Positions 9,521-20,574 of a stretch of 64,000 nt of DNA are shown here, one piece after another. The position numbers and the translations under genes were made by a program. The stretch covers positions 52,818-116,817 of the forward strand of contig NZ_JAUXPI010000045.1 of the NCBI RefSeq assembly GCF_030684035.1, written 5' to 3'. Under the pieces are notes generated by a model, which worked only from the letters and a program-made list of their open reading frames with translations, searched no databases and was not told the origin of the DNA. Each line of letters opens with the position of its first letter. The first letter of the stretch is position 1. The DNA comes from Phaeovulum sp. GTDB taxonomy: Bacteria > Pseudomonadota > Alphaproteobacteria > Rhodobacterales > Rhodobacteraceae.

Positions 9521-9820
9521 ATGGAACAACTCATAGTTTCTCTGGTTTCGGGCGCGGTGGGTGGCACTGCCGTTGGCGCGGTGCTGAAAAAGCTCAGCCT
9601 CGGCAGAATTGGCGACGCGGTCATCGGCATTGCGGGTGGCGGGATCGGTGCCTATCTGGCAAGCCTTGTCGGCGTGTCTGGTGAGCTGCTGCCGGGTGCG
9701 CTGGATCAGACGGCGGGAAACGGTTTCAACGATGTCATGATGTCGATCGCTTCGGGGGCCGTCGGCGGCGGCGTGCTGCTGGTGGTGGTCGGCGCGATCA
9801 AGGGCATGATGGCCAAGTGA
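9521..9820 (+). CDS. Small Gly-rich membrane protein
   Basis: The 99-residue product has three hydrophobic, glycine-rich stretches (about residues 3-22, 32-50 and 73-92) that look like membrane helices with GxxxG-type packing, and a short charged C-terminus. A GGAAGGGA ribosome site precedes the ATG. No family can be assigned from sequence alone. It follows smpB by 131 bases and may have its own promoter. Confidence 0.75.
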   Translation: MEQLIVSLVSGAVGGTAVGAVLKKLSLGRIGDAVIGIAGGGIGAYLASLVGVSGELLPGALDQTAGNGFNDVMMSIASGAVGGGVLLVVVGAIKGMMAK

Positions 9821-9858
9821 GAAGGCCCGGGCGGGGGGCAAGACCGCCGCCGCCTGCC

Positions 9859-11286
9859 TCAGATCTCCGCCGGGCGCGGTTGCAGCGGCGGGGTGATGCC
9901 CGCAGGCAGCGGGCAGGTGTAGGGCGTCGCCGCGAGGCGTGCACGGTGTTCGGCCTGTGCCTCGGTCAGCAGGCCCGGGGTGGTCAGCAGCTTTTCGGCG
10001 CAGCGCGACATTGCCTTGGCGGCATGCACGAGACCCTTGTGCGCGGCGGGCGATTTGCCTTGCGCGGTTATCTGCCAGCTATGCCCCGGCGAGCCGATGG
10101 CGTGGGTGGCCACCAGCGCCTGCACCAGCGGCACCTTCCAGCTGACATCGGCGACATCGGTGGATCCGATCAGCACCTCGCCATGCGGATAAAGCGGCAC
10201 GACGTAATCGCAGAGCGGTTCATCGAAGCGGGGCGGCATGGCGATGACCTTGTAGGGGGTGGCGATTTCCTCGCGGGTCAACGTGGCCTGAATGGCGCGC
10301 GCATAGGCGCGGTCGGCGGCGTCGAACGGAACGCCGCCAAGCTCTTCAAGCGCTGCCTGCATGGTGGTTTCCATCACCCGGTTGCCAAGCATGTTGGAGA
10401 CCGCCGAGACCACCTGAATTTCAACCTCGGTGCCGGTCATCAGCGCGGCACCGCGGGCGACGTTCTTCACCCGTTCGACAATTGCCAGCATGTCATGCAG
10501 TTGCATCGCGCGCACCAGGTGGCGGACCTTGGCGCGGCCCTGCACCACGTTCGGCGCGGAGCCGCCCGCGTCGAGGTAGGCGTAATGCAGGCGCGCATCC
10601 TGCGGGACGTGTTCGCGCAGGTAATTGACCCCGACCGACATCAGCTCTGCCGCATCAAGCGCCGAGCGGCCGAGATGCGGGCTCATCGCGGCGTGGCTGG
10701 TGCGGCCGGTGAAGGTAAAGTCGAGCCGCATGTTGGCAAGGCTCAGCGGATCATCGACGCGGGTGACAGGGTTCGGGTGCCAGGTGATCGCGGCATCGAC
10801 GCCGTCAAAGGCACCATCGCGGACCAGAAAAGTTTTCGCAGCACCCCCTTCTTCCGCCGGGCAGCCGAAATAGCGCACCCGGCCGGGGGTGCCGGTGGCG
10901 GCGAGCCAGTCCTTGAGCGCGCAGGCAGCGAGGAGCGCGGCGGAACCGAGCAGGTTGTGGCCGCAACCGTGGCCGTTGCCACCCGCCTCCAGTTCGCGCG
11001 GTTCGGCAAGCCCCGCGACCTGGCTGAGGCCGGGAAGCGCATCATATTCGCCGAGGATGGCGATGATCGGGCCGCCAGTGCCAGCCTCGCCCATGACCGC
11101 AGTGGGAATGCCCGCGAGGTTTTCGGTGACGCGAAAGCCTTTCTGGCGGAGCATTGCGTTGTGTTCCGCGCAGGATCTGTATTCGGCATAAAGCGTTTCC
11201 GGCGTGCCCCAGACCCTGTCGGAAAGGCCGATCAGGTCGGCGGCATGGGCTTCGACACAGTCCCAGATGGCTTCGCTGTTGCGCAT
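9859..11286 (-). CDS. M20-family amidohydrolase, AbgB-like (aminobenzoyl-glutamate hydrolase subunit B type)
   Basis: The 475-residue product resembles E. coli AbgB along its full length. Metal-site signatures are GEYDALPGLSQ, NGHGCGHN and GCPAEEGG, with TWHP and later AHKG. In E. coli, AbgB works with AbgA to cleave p-aminobenzoyl-glutamate, a folate breakdown product. No AbgA partner or AbgT transporter is visible here, so this protein may act alone, perhaps on another N-acyl amino acid or indole-acetyl conjugate. The start at 11286 is the first ATG that gives the conserved N-terminus. It is divergent from sseA. Confidence 0.85.
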   Translation of the reverse strand: MRNSEAIWDCVEAHAADLIGLSDRVWGTPETLYAEYRSCAEHNAMLRQKGFRVTENLAGIPTAVMGEAGTGGPIIAILGEYDALPGLSQVAGLAEPRELEAGGNGHGCGHNLLGSAALLAACALKDWLAATGTPGRVRYFGCPAEEGGAAKTFLVRDGAFDGVDAAITWHPNPVTRVDDPLSLANMRLDFTFTGRTSHAAMSPHLGRSALDAAELMSVGVNYLREHVPQDARLHYAYLDAGGSAPNVVQGRAKVRHLVRAMQLHDMLAIVERVKNVARGAALMTGTEVEIQVVSAVSNMLGNRVMETTMQAALEELGGVPFDAADRAYARAIQATLTREEIATPYKVIAMPPRFDEPLCDYVVPLYPHGEVLIGSTDVADVSWKVPLVQALVATHAIGSPGHSWQITAQGKSPAAHKGLVHAAKAMSRCAEKLLTTPGLLTEAQAEHRARLAATPYTCPLPAGITPPLQPRPAEI

Positions 11287-11435
11287 GGTCTTTCCTTGGG
11301 CAGCTTCGGGTTGGCACGCACCAAACCCCGGCGTGCGGCAAAGTGCAACCGCCATTGCCGCGCCCGGAAACCGCCGCCGCCCTTGCCTCGCGCCGCCCTG
11401 CCGCGTAAGGCTTTGGGCCAGAAACAAGAGTGGGC

Positions 11436-12305
11436 ATGGCCATGGATGAACCGAAAACCCTTGTCTCCACCGACTGGCTGGAAGCGCATCTGAAAGACCC
11501 CGATCTGCGCGTGCTGGATGCAAGCTGGTACTTGCCGACGGCCGGGCGCGATCCGAAGGCGGAATACGCCAAGGTCCATATTCCCGGCGCGCGGTTTTTC
11601 GATATCGACGATATTGCCGACAGCCGCTCGAGCTTGCCTCATATGGTGCCGACGCCAGAGAAGTTCATCAGCCGGATGCGGGCGATGGGCATTGGCGACG
11701 GGCATCAGGTAGTGGTTTACGACACCGCCGGGGTGTTTTCCGCGCCGCGGGTGTGGTGGACCTTTCGGCTGATGGGCAAGCACGACATCGCGGTGCTGGA
11801 TGGCGGGTTTCCGAAATGGCTGGCCGAGGGGCACCCGGTTGAGGACATGCCGCCGATCCTGCGCGAGCGGCACATCACCGTGCAGCGCCATGCCGAACTG
11901 GTGAAGAATGTAACGCAGGTTGCCGCCGCCTCGAAGCTGGGCGATCACGAAATCATCGATGCCCGCGCGCCGGGGCGCTTTGCGGGGGTAGATCCGGAGC
12001 CGCGGCCCGGGCTGCGTATGGGCCATATTCCCGGCTCGAAAAACGTGCATTTTGCCACCCTGCTGAACCCCGACGGCACGATGAAATCGCCCGAGGCGCT
12101 GCGCGCGGTCTTCAAGGCGGCGGGGGTCGATCTCAGGAAACCGGCGATCACCACCTGCGGCTCGGGTGTCAATGCGGCGATGCTGGCACTGGCGCTGGAG
12201 CTGGTGGGGCACCGCAACCATGCCGTTTATGACGGATCATGGGCGGAATGGGGCATGTACAACGACCTGCGCGTGGCGACCGCGAAAGCGGCAAGCGAGG
12301 CATGA
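11436..12305 (+). CDS. sseA: 3-mercaptopyruvate sulfurtransferase
   Basis: It transfers sulfur from 3-mercaptopyruvate to thiol or cyanide acceptors. There are two rhodanese domains in about 289 residues: an N-terminal inactive one (VLDASWYLP, GARFFDID, VYD) and a C-terminal one carrying the active-site loop C-G-S-G-V at Cys241. That loop is typical of mercaptopyruvate rather than thiosulfate sulfurtransferases. GTG 11430 and ATG 11442 are alternative starts. The stop overlaps the ATG of the aminotransferase gene (ATGA), so the two are translationally coupled. Coupling with a transaminase fits cysteine transamination to mercaptopyruvate, which is inference. Confidence 0.92.
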   Translation: MAMDEPKTLVSTDWLEAHLKDPDLRVLDASWYLPTAGRDPKAEYAKVHIPGARFFDIDDIADSRSSLPHMVPTPEKFISRMRAMGIGDGHQVVVYDTAGVFSAPRVWWTFRLMGKHDIAVLDGGFPKWLAEGHPVEDMPPILRERHITVQRHAELVKNVTQVAAASKLGDHEIIDARAPGRFAGVDPEPRPGLRMGHIPGSKNVHFATLLNPDGTMKSPEALRAVFKAAGVDLRKPAITTCGSGVNAAMLALALELVGHRNHAVYDGSWAEWGMYNDLRVATAKAASEA

Positions 12306-13489
12306 TGCTGCACGGTCTCAAGCCGCAGGCGGCCGACAAGATACTGGCGCTGATGGGGATGCTGAAGGCCGATCCGCGGCCGGACAAGATCGACCTTGGC
12401 GTCGGGGTTTACAAGGATGCGAACGGGCTCACCCCGATCATGCGCGCGGTGAAGGCTGCCGAGCGGCGGCTTTGGGAAAGCGAGACCACGAAAACCTACA
12501 CCGCACTGGCGGGCGAGCCTGCCTTTCACGCGGCGATGGCCGCAATGATACTCGGGCCGGGTTACCCCGAGCCGCGGGTGGCGGCGCTGGCCACGGTGGG
12601 CGGCACCGGTGCGGTGCGTCAGGCGCTGGAGCTGGTGCGGATGGCAGCGCCCGATGCCACGGTCTGGGTATCCGACCCGACCTGGCCGAACCACCTGACG
12701 ATCTTGAGCTACCTTGGCATCAAGACGCGGGCCTACCGCTACTTTGACGGCGAAAGCCGCGGTGTCGATTTTGCCGGGATGATGGCGGATCTTGCGCAGG
12801 CGACGGCGGGCGATGTGGTGTTGCTGCACGGCTGCTGCCACAACCCGACCGGGGCCAACCTGACGCTGCCGGAATGGGCCGAGGTAGCGGCGCTTCTGGA
12901 ACGCAGCGGGGCGCTGCCGCTGATCGACCTTGCCTATCAGGGCTTTGGCGACGGGCTGGAGGCAGACGCGGCGGGCACCCGGCTTCTGGCCGCGAGGCTG
13001 CCGCAGGTGCTGATTGCCGCGTCGTGCAGCAAGAACTTCGGCATTTACCGCGAACGCACCGGCATATTGCTGGCCGTGACGCCAGACCCCGCGACGCGCG
13101 ACCTGGTGCAGGGCAATTTCGCCTTTCTCAACCGGCAGAACTATTCCTTTGCGCCCGACCACGGGTCACGCCTTGTAACGATGATCCTGACCGATGCGGG
13201 GCTGCGCGCCGACTGGCAGGCAGAGCTTGAGGAGGTGCGGCTGGGCATGCTGGCCTTGCGCGAGCAACTGGCGGCAGAGCTGCGCCGCCTTTCCGGCTCG
13301 GACCGGTTCGGCTTTCTGGGCCAGCACCGGGGCATGTTCTCGCGCCTGGGGGCGAGCCCCGAGCAGGTGGAAAAGATGCGGCTGGAAAATGCAATCTACA
13401 TGGTCGGCGACAGCCGCCTCAACATCGCCGGGCTGAACGCGGCGACGGTGCCGGTGCTGGCAAAGGCGATTATCGCCGCCGGGGTCTGA
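12302..13489 (+). CDS. tyrB: Aromatic/aspartate aminotransferase (class I, TyrB/AspC type)
   Basis: A PLP-dependent transaminase of 395 residues, the normal length. Features seen: the DLGVGVYKDANG N-terminal motif that binds substrate, TVGGTGAVRQAL, HGCCHNPTG, and the PLP lysine Lys244 in SCSKNFGIYRERTG. The family interconverts aromatic amino acids or aspartate with their 2-oxo acids; the HNPTG and NFGIYRERTG motifs favour the TyrB/AspC group, but specificity is not certain. It starts within the stop of sseA. Confidence 0.9.
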   Translation: MMLHGLKPQAADKILALMGMLKADPRPDKIDLGVGVYKDANGLTPIMRAVKAAERRLWESETTKTYTALAGEPAFHAAMAAMILGPGYPEPRVAALATVGGTGAVRQALELVRMAAPDATVWVSDPTWPNHLTILSYLGIKTRAYRYFDGESRGVDFAGMMADLAQATAGDVVLLHGCCHNPTGANLTLPEWAEVAALLERSGALPLIDLAYQGFGDGLEADAAGTRLLAARLPQVLIAASCSKNFGIYRERTGILLAVTPDPATRDLVQGNFAFLNRQNYSFAPDHGSRLVTMILTDAGLRADWQAELEEVRLGMLALREQLAAELRRLSGSDRFGFLGQHRGMFSRLGASPEQVEKMRLENAIYMVGDSRLNIAGLNAATVPVLAKAIIAAGV

Positions 13490-13511
13490 TACCGACTGGC
13501 CCGAATGCAAT

Positions 13512-13537
13512 AAAGGCAGGGCTTGCGCCCTGCCTTT
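13512..13537. terminator. Bidirectional intrinsic terminator between tyrB and amt
   Basis: A perfect 11-bp stem AAAGGCAGGGC/GCCCTGCCTTT with a TTGC loop, T-rich on both flanks. It lies between two convergent genes and should stop transcription from both sides. Confidence 0.85.
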
Positions 13538-13560
13538 GGTCTTTCAGCGCCCCGCGAGGA

Positions 13561-14931
13561 TCAGGCGTGGTAGGCGCTTTCGCCATGCGAGGTAAGATCG
13601 AGCCCCTGACGTTCGTCATCGGCGGGCACGCGCAACCCGGTGATCGCCTTGACGATGTAGAGCAGGACCAGTGAGCCGATGCCAGCCCAGGCGATGGTGA
13701 CCAGCACCGCCTTGGCCTGGATCAACACCTGCGCCGCGATCGAGAAATCTGCGTCGCCGGTGCCACCAAGGCCGGGGGCCATCAGAATGCCGGTGCCGAT
13801 GGCACCGACCATGCCGCCGATGCCGTGCACGCCGAACACATCGAGGCTGTCATCGTAGTTGAACATCGCCTTGACCTTGGTCACGAAGATGTAGGCGATG
13901 GGCGAGACCACGAGGCCAAGCGCGATCGCGCCAACCGGGCCGGTGGTGCCGCAGGCCGGGGTAATGGCGACAAGCCCGGCAACCATGCCCGATGCCGCGC
14001 CGAGACCCGAGGCCTTGCCGCGGAAGATCACCTCGACCACCGACCAGGAAACGATCGCGGCGGCGGTGGCGACGAAGGTGTTGAGCAGCGCCAGCGTGGC
14101 CCCCGAGGTAGCTTCGAGGTTGGAACCGGCGTTGAAGCCGAACCAGCCAACCCACAGCATCGCCGCGCCGACCATGGTCAGGGTCATCGAATGCGGTGCC
14201 ATGTTGTCCTTGCGGTGGCCGATGCGCGGGCCGACGACGAAGGCCGCCACCAGCGCGGTGACGCCGGCGTTGATGTGGACCACGGTGCCGCCGGCAAAGT
14301 CCACTGCACCCCAGGTGAAGATCAGGCCCGAGGCATCCCAGACCATATGCGCGATCGGGAAGTAGATCACCGTTACCCACAGGATTGTGAACAGGATCAC
14401 CGCCGAGAACTTGATGCGTTCAGCGAAGGCACCGATGAACAGCGCGGGGGTGATGGCCGCAAAGGTCATCTGGAAGGCGATGAACACATACTCGGGCAAC
14501 ATCACGCCATCGGTGAAGGTGGCTGCCAGCGAATCCGGTGTGACCCCGGAGAGGAAGACCTTGCCCAGGCCGCCCCAGTAGGGCGAAGTGCCGCCGCCGA
14601 AGGCGAAGGAATAACCGTAAAGCACCCAGATGATCATCACCACGGCGGTGATCATCGTGGTCTGCATCAGCACCGAAAGCATGTTCTTGGAGCGCACCAG
14701 GCCGCCGTAGAACAGCGCCAGGCCCGGAATGATCATGAACAGCACCAGAACCGATGCCATCATCATCCAGGCCACGTCGCCCTTGTCTACGATTGGTGCG
14801 GCGGCCTCGACCACCGCCTCGACCGCCGCTTCGGCGGCGGGTGCTGCGTCCTGCGCGAAGGCAGGCAGGGCCAGCGCTGCGAACGCAGCGGCAAGGCCCG
14901 GGAGTTTTGCAAATTTCATCATCTCTCTCAT
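13561..14931 (-). CDS. amt: Ammonium transporter
   Basis: The 456-residue product has a cleavable signal peptide (ALALPAFAQ), an Ala/Glu-rich linker, then the eleven-helix Amt channel. Pore histidines are seen in PIAHMVWDASG and FGVHGIGGMVG, matching the twin-His of AmtB. The family conducts ammonium across the inner membrane and is plugged by GlnK when nitrogen is ample. It follows glnK by 21 bases in the classic glnK-amtB order. ATG 14931 is used; ATGs at 14922 and 14919, behind GAGAGAG, are alternatives. Confidence 0.95.
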   Translation of the reverse strand: MREMMKFAKLPGLAAAFAALALPAFAQDAAPAAEAAVEAVVEAAAPIVDKGDVAWMMMASVLVLFMIIPGLALFYGGLVRSKNMLSVLMQTTMITAVVMIIWVLYGYSFAFGGGTSPYWGGLGKVFLSGVTPDSLAATFTDGVMLPEYVFIAFQMTFAAITPALFIGAFAERIKFSAVILFTILWVTVIYFPIAHMVWDASGLIFTWGAVDFAGGTVVHINAGVTALVAAFVVGPRIGHRKDNMAPHSMTLTMVGAAMLWVGWFGFNAGSNLEATSGATLALLNTFVATAAAIVSWSVVEVIFRGKASGLGAASGMVAGLVAITPACGTTGPVGAIALGLVVSPIAYIFVTKVKAMFNYDDSLDVFGVHGIGGMVGAIGTGILMAPGLGGTGDADFSIAAQVLIQAKAVLVTIAWAGIGSLVLLYIVKAITGLRVPADDERQGLDLTSHGESAYHA

Positions 14932-14952
14932 GTCCCTTGTTGCGGCTGCCTT

Positions 14953-15291
14953 TTAGAGCGCCTCGTCATTCACATCGCCGGTGCGCACGCGCACTGCCTG
15001 CGCCACGTCCAGCACGAAAATCTTGCCGTCGCCGATTTTCTGGGTGCGCGCGGTGCGGGCGATGGTTTCCACCACCTCGTCGGCCAGCGCATCGGGCACC
15101 ACGATCTCGAGCTTGACCTTGGGCACGAAGTTCACGGCGTATTCGGCACCGCGGTAAATTTCGGTATGGCCTGACTGCGCGCCAAAACCCTTGATCTCGG
15201 ATACCATCATGCCGCGCACGCCGATGGTGGTGAGCGCCTCGCGCACCTCCTCGAGCTTGAACGGTTTGATTGCTGCAATGATGAGTTTCAC
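14953..15291 (-). CDS. glnK: Nitrogen regulatory protein P-II
   Basis: A 112-residue P-II protein starting with GTG; the start fits the exact family length and follows GGAAGGGAT. The T-loop uridylylation site is intact (EIYRGAEY, Tyr51), and the C-terminal signature (TGKIFVL type, here GDGKIFVLDV) is present. P-II integrates 2-oxoglutarate, ATP/ADP and glutamine signals. The position directly before amt points to GlnK rather than GlnB. Confidence 0.94.
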   Translation of the reverse strand: MKLIIAAIKPFKLEEVREALTTIGVRGMMVSEIKGFGAQSGHTEIYRGAEYAVNFVPKVKLEIVVPDALADEVVETIARTARTQKIGDGKIFVLDVAQAVRVRTGDVNDEAL

Positions 15292-15333
15292 GTCGTCATC
15301 CCTTCCTCTGTCGCCCCAGATGCCGCAGGTTTG

Positions 15334-15349
15334 GGCATCACTGCTGCCA
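15334..15349 (-). promoter_or_regulatory. Candidate sigma-54 promoter of glnK-amt
   Basis: On the minus strand TGGCAGCAGTGATGCC, compared with the sigma-54 consensus TGGCAC-N5-TTGC: the invariant GG and GC are exactly 10 bases apart. Transcription would start about 30 bases before the glnK GTG. Sigma-54/NtrC control is the rule for glnK-amtB operons, which supports the assignment. Confidence 0.55.
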
Positions 15350-15428
15350 GAGGGCGCGATTTGCAGGTGCAGCACAAGATTTGCGGCAGGTGCAAACGGG
15401 TGGGAATCCGCGCAGATCGCACAAGTTT

Positions 15429-15444
15429 TGCACAAATGGTGGGC
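15429..15444 (-). promoter_or_regulatory. Possible NtrC enhancer site upstream of glnK
   Basis: TGCACAAATGGTGGGC resembles the NtrC consensus (TGCAC ... GGTGCA) and lies about 100 bases upstream of the predicted sigma-54 start, a usual enhancer distance. The right half is imperfect. Confidence 0.35.
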
Positions 15445-15558
15445 GATGCCTAAAATATAGGCAGTTGCAAAAGCGAATCACCCTGCAAAGCCACTCCACA
15501 TCAGCGCTGTCGGCATGTAAGCTGGCGGGCAAGAAACGGGCGGTGGTGCAGGTAGCAG

Positions 15559-17712
<2,154 letters not shown>

Positions 17713-17724
17713 GCGGCGCGGCGT

Positions 17725-18333
17725 TCAGCCGCGCGCGCGCAGATCGGCAATCATCGCATCAAGATCGCCGCGGCGGCGGTCGAGCATGGCACCCATCTCG
17801 ATGCGCTCGGAGTTGAGCAGATCGACGCCCTCGATCACGATGTTGAAGAAAAGATCGCGCCCGGACGCGCTGGAGACATACCAGAGCAACTCAAACGGGG
17901 CCTCGCCTTGCAGATAGGCGACCGAGCGCACCTCGTAGAAGCTTTTCAGCGGCCGCGAGCCGGTGACCTCGATTCGCGCGCCGATGAATTCGCGGAAACG
18001 GCGGCCGTATTTGTGCGACAGGTAGATGCCGAAGGCACGGGTGTAGGCGCTCATCTGCGCGGCGGTTGCCTGCCGCGCCGCCGCGCCCAGCGTGGTGCGG
18101 GCGATTGTGGTGACATCGGCGTAGCGGGTGAAGATGCCCTCGAAATCGGTCAGCATCCGCGCTTCGGAACGGCCCGAGTTGATGATTTCATGCACCTCGC
18201 CCACCGCGCGGTCGATCAGCGCGCGCGCGCTTGCATCATCCAGCGCCGCTGCCGCGCGCGGCAGGATTGCCAGCGCCATGGCACCCGCAAGTGCGCCGCC
18301 AAAGCTGCGGCGGGTGAGGCGGCTATTGGGCAT
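17725..18333 (-). CDS. mlaC: Phospholipid-transport periplasmic protein MlaC
   Basis: The 202-residue product starts with a twin-arginine-like signal (LTRRSFGGALAGAMALAIL) and then a typical MlaC/Ttg2 domain (FEGIFTRYADVTTIARTTLG, then GRRFREF and SVAYLQG). MlaC shuttles phospholipids between the outer-membrane MlaA complex and the inner-membrane MlaFEDB transporter. The ATG at 18333 overlaps the last 11 bases of mlaA; in-frame ATGs at 18348 and 18354 are less likely. The MlaFEDB genes are not in this window. Confidence 0.87.
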   Translation of the reverse strand: MPNSRLTRRSFGGALAGAMALAILPRAAAALDDASARALIDRAVGEVHEIINSGRSEARMLTDFEGIFTRYADVTTIARTTLGAAARQATAAQMSAYTRAFGIYLSHKYGRRFREFIGARIEVTGSRPLKSFYEVRSVAYLQGEAPFELLWYVSSASGRDLFFNIVIEGVDLLNSERIEMGAMLDRRRGDLDAMIADLRARG

Positions 18334-19054
18334 AGGGGTCAAATACATCTTCATCGCTTGTTGCTCCCAGCGCGAAGCGGCGATTTTGCAGATAGATCAA
18401 CCGCGCCTGCGCATAGCTGTCGGCGCTTTCGTTCAGTATTGCCGTTACCGAGCCCGCATAGCGAAGGTTGCCCGCGGTGTTTCCAGTCAGCCGGATCAGG
18501 CGCACCTTGTTGTGCTGATGCACCGTAAGCACCGCGCCAAGCGGGTCGATGAACACATCGATTACCCTGCCGAAGGCGTCGCGCTCGGTCGAGGGGCCGA
18601 TGATGGGAAGCTCGATATAGGCACCTTCGCCGACGCCCCAGACATAGAGGGTTTCGCCAAAATCGGTGTAGTGCTCAGGCAGTCCGAACGAGGTGCCCGC
18701 CGCATCGAACAGCCCGCCAACCCCGAAGGTGGTGTTGACCAGCAGCCGGAGCGTGTTCATCACCGCTGGTTCGACGCGTCCCTGAAGCAGCGAGTTGAAG
18801 ATCTTGTTGGGCAGGCCGAGGTTGCCGGCAAAGTTCGCCGCCACTTTCAGCACCGGTTCCGGCAAGGCAGAATCACCGCCCGCCGCACCTGCCAGCACAC
18901 CGCTCAGCGCTACGTTGAAGGCATGGGTTTCACGGTTCGCGGTCTCGTAGGGGTCGAAAATACCGCTGGGCATTTCGCGCACGCCGCACCCGGCAAGCAG
19001 CAGCGCCGCAAGAAACGGCACCGAAACGCGCGGAATGAAAAGCAGGCGCGGCAT
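18323..19054 (-). CDS. mlaA: Outer-membrane lipoprotein MlaA (VacJ)
   Basis: The 243-residue product has a signal peptide ending in the lipobox L-L-A-G-C at about residue 22. The VacJ core follows: DPYETANRETHAFN, the RFLVNTTFGVGGLFD-type block (here LRLLVNTTFGVGGLFDAA), LPEHYTDFGETLYVWGVGEGAYIELPIIGPS and the DPLG segment. MlaA removes misplaced phospholipids from the outer leaflet and passes them to MlaC. The ATG at 19054 follows GGGAGGG. It forms a leftward operon with mlaC. Confidence 0.93.
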   Translation of the reverse strand: MPRLLFIPRVSVPFLAALLLAGCGVREMPSGIFDPYETANRETHAFNVALSGVLAGAAGGDSALPEPVLKVAANFAGNLGLPNKIFNSLLQGRVEPAVMNTLRLLVNTTFGVGGLFDAAGTSFGLPEHYTDFGETLYVWGVGEGAYIELPIIGPSTERDAFGRVIDVFIDPLGAVLTVHQHNKVRLIRLTGNTAGNLRYAGSVTAILNESADSYAQARLIYLQNRRFALGATSDEDVFDPYAQ

Positions 19055-19237
19055 CAATAGCCCTCCCTTGCGTGCACGGCTTGATGACAGGCAGAAGTCA
19101 TCGCGCTGCACACCCCAGAATTGTAGCATATTCCGGCGATGAAAACCCCTCCTTGCCAAAAAAGTCTGGCATGCATGCGCCGGGCCGCTCATATCGAAGC
19201 ACAAACTCGCGACATGCGCCCGCGGAATGCGCCGGAT

Positions 19238-20401
19238 TCAAAGTTTGCGCAGCAGCTCCAGCGTCGGCCAGGCGTCGGCGGGAAGCCCAAGCCGCATCTG
19301 CTCTTTTTGCACCGCCGTACGGGTCATTGCCCCCAGAATGCCATCGACCTTGCCCACATCATGGCCGCGCGCCGCCAGCGCGCGTTGCAGCGCCTTCATG
19401 TCTTCAAGGCTCAGCAGCGGGTCGGGGGTGCCGGGCTGATAGGCCGGCGCGCCCAGCAGCCGCGTCGCGTAATAGGCGGCGGTGGTGACATAGGCAAAGC
19501 TCTGGTTCCACTCGAAAAGCACGCTAAAATTCGGGTAGGCGATGAAAGCCGGCCCCTTGCGCCCCATCGGCAGCACTACCGAGGCCTTCAGCCCGCGCGC
19601 CAGCGACCCTTCGCGCGCGCGCACGCCGCGTTCGGACCAGTCGGCGGTGGAAAGCTGGGTCTCCAGCCCGGTTTTCGACCAGTCGAGACCCTCCGGCACG
19701 ATGACTTCCTGCAACCACGGCTCGCCTGCCCGCCAGCCGAGGCTCTGCAACATCCTGGCACCCGATAGCAACGCATCGGCGGGTGAGCTGCGCAGGTTCA
19801 CATGACCGTCGCCATCACCATCAACCCCGTTTCGCTCGATGTCGATCGGCAGCATCTGCACCTGCCCGATTTCGCCCGCCCAGGCACCGACCCCGGCAAT
19901 ATCGAAATCGCCGCGCGCGAAAAGCCGGGCGGCGGCAAGGATTTGCGGGCGGAAAAGTTCGGGTCGGCGGCAATCGTGCGCCAATGTCACCAGCGCATCG
20001 CGGGTGTTGTAATCGCCCTGAAACGCCCCGAAATCGGTCTCCAGCCCCCAGAACGCGGTGAGCACACCGCGCGAAACACCGTATTCGGCCTCGGCCCGGT
20101 CGAAGATGGCGCGGTATTTCGCGAGGTTCGCGGCCCCGGCCTGCATGCGGTTCTGGCTGACCAGAAGCCGCGAAAATTCGATGAAATCCTTGCGAAAAAA
20201 GCTCTGCGCACGGTCGGCGCGCAGCACCCGCGCATCTTGCGTGACCCCGGCAAGGAACCCATCAACCTGCCGGGCGGTCAGCCCCTCGGCGCGGATCTCG
20301 GGCTTAAGCGCGGTGACAAAGGCCGAAAAATCGCCACCGCACTGGGCATGGGCGGGGGTGGTAAGCAGCAGCATCGCAAAAGCGGGCGAGAGAAATCGCA
20401 T
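19238..20401 (-). CDS. Lytic murein transglycosylase (MltB/SLT_2 type) with peptidoglycan-binding domain
   Basis: A 387-residue periplasmic enzyme with an N-terminal signal peptide (to about residue 19). The SLT_2 catalytic domain carries Glu121 in FWGLETDFGAF, plus AWAGEIGQVQMLP and DGDGDGHVNL. A C-terminal PG_binding_1 domain (LQRALAARGHDVGKVDGILG) spans about 320-385. It cleaves glycan strands to 1,6-anhydro products. GAGG lies just before the ATG. Next to the MlaA/MlaC pair it adds to a small envelope cluster. Confidence 0.9.
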   Translation of the reverse strand: MRFLSPAFAMLLLTTPAHAQCGGDFSAFVTALKPEIRAEGLTARQVDGFLAGVTQDARVLRADRAQSFFRKDFIEFSRLLVSQNRMQAGAANLAKYRAIFDRAEAEYGVSRGVLTAFWGLETDFGAFQGDYNTRDALVTLAHDCRRPELFRPQILAAARLFARGDFDIAGVGAWAGEIGQVQMLPIDIERNGVDGDGDGHVNLRSSPADALLSGARMLQSLGWRAGEPWLQEVIVPEGLDWSKTGLETQLSTADWSERGVRAREGSLARGLKASVVLPMGRKGPAFIAYPNFSVLFEWNQSFAYVTTAAYYATRLLGAPAYQPGTPDPLLSLEDMKALQRALAARGHDVGKVDGILGAMTRTAVQKEQMRLGLPADAWPTLELLRKL

Positions 20402-20574
20402 GGGAACCTCGTGAGGAAAAACCCGGCCAGACTATCACCCGGCGGTCATCTGGCAACCCGGCGCGCGTGGCCGCAAGGGCACGTTTGCGGCGAATTCGCA
20501 CAGCGGGCGGGGCTGTTGCTTGATTTTTACAATGTTGGCCACATCGTCATGTGTATCCGCCCCGGAGTCTGACA

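Noticed and set aside
9817..11493. 558-codon frame on the plus strand opposite the AbgB-like gene
   Set aside because: Shadow frame; the minus-strand product is a full-length M20 enzyme with conserved metal motifs.
13825..15174. 449-codon His/Asp-rich plus-strand frame opposite amt and glnK
   Set aside because: Composition is that of a reverse-complement shadow of membrane and P-II genes; no start site or domain.
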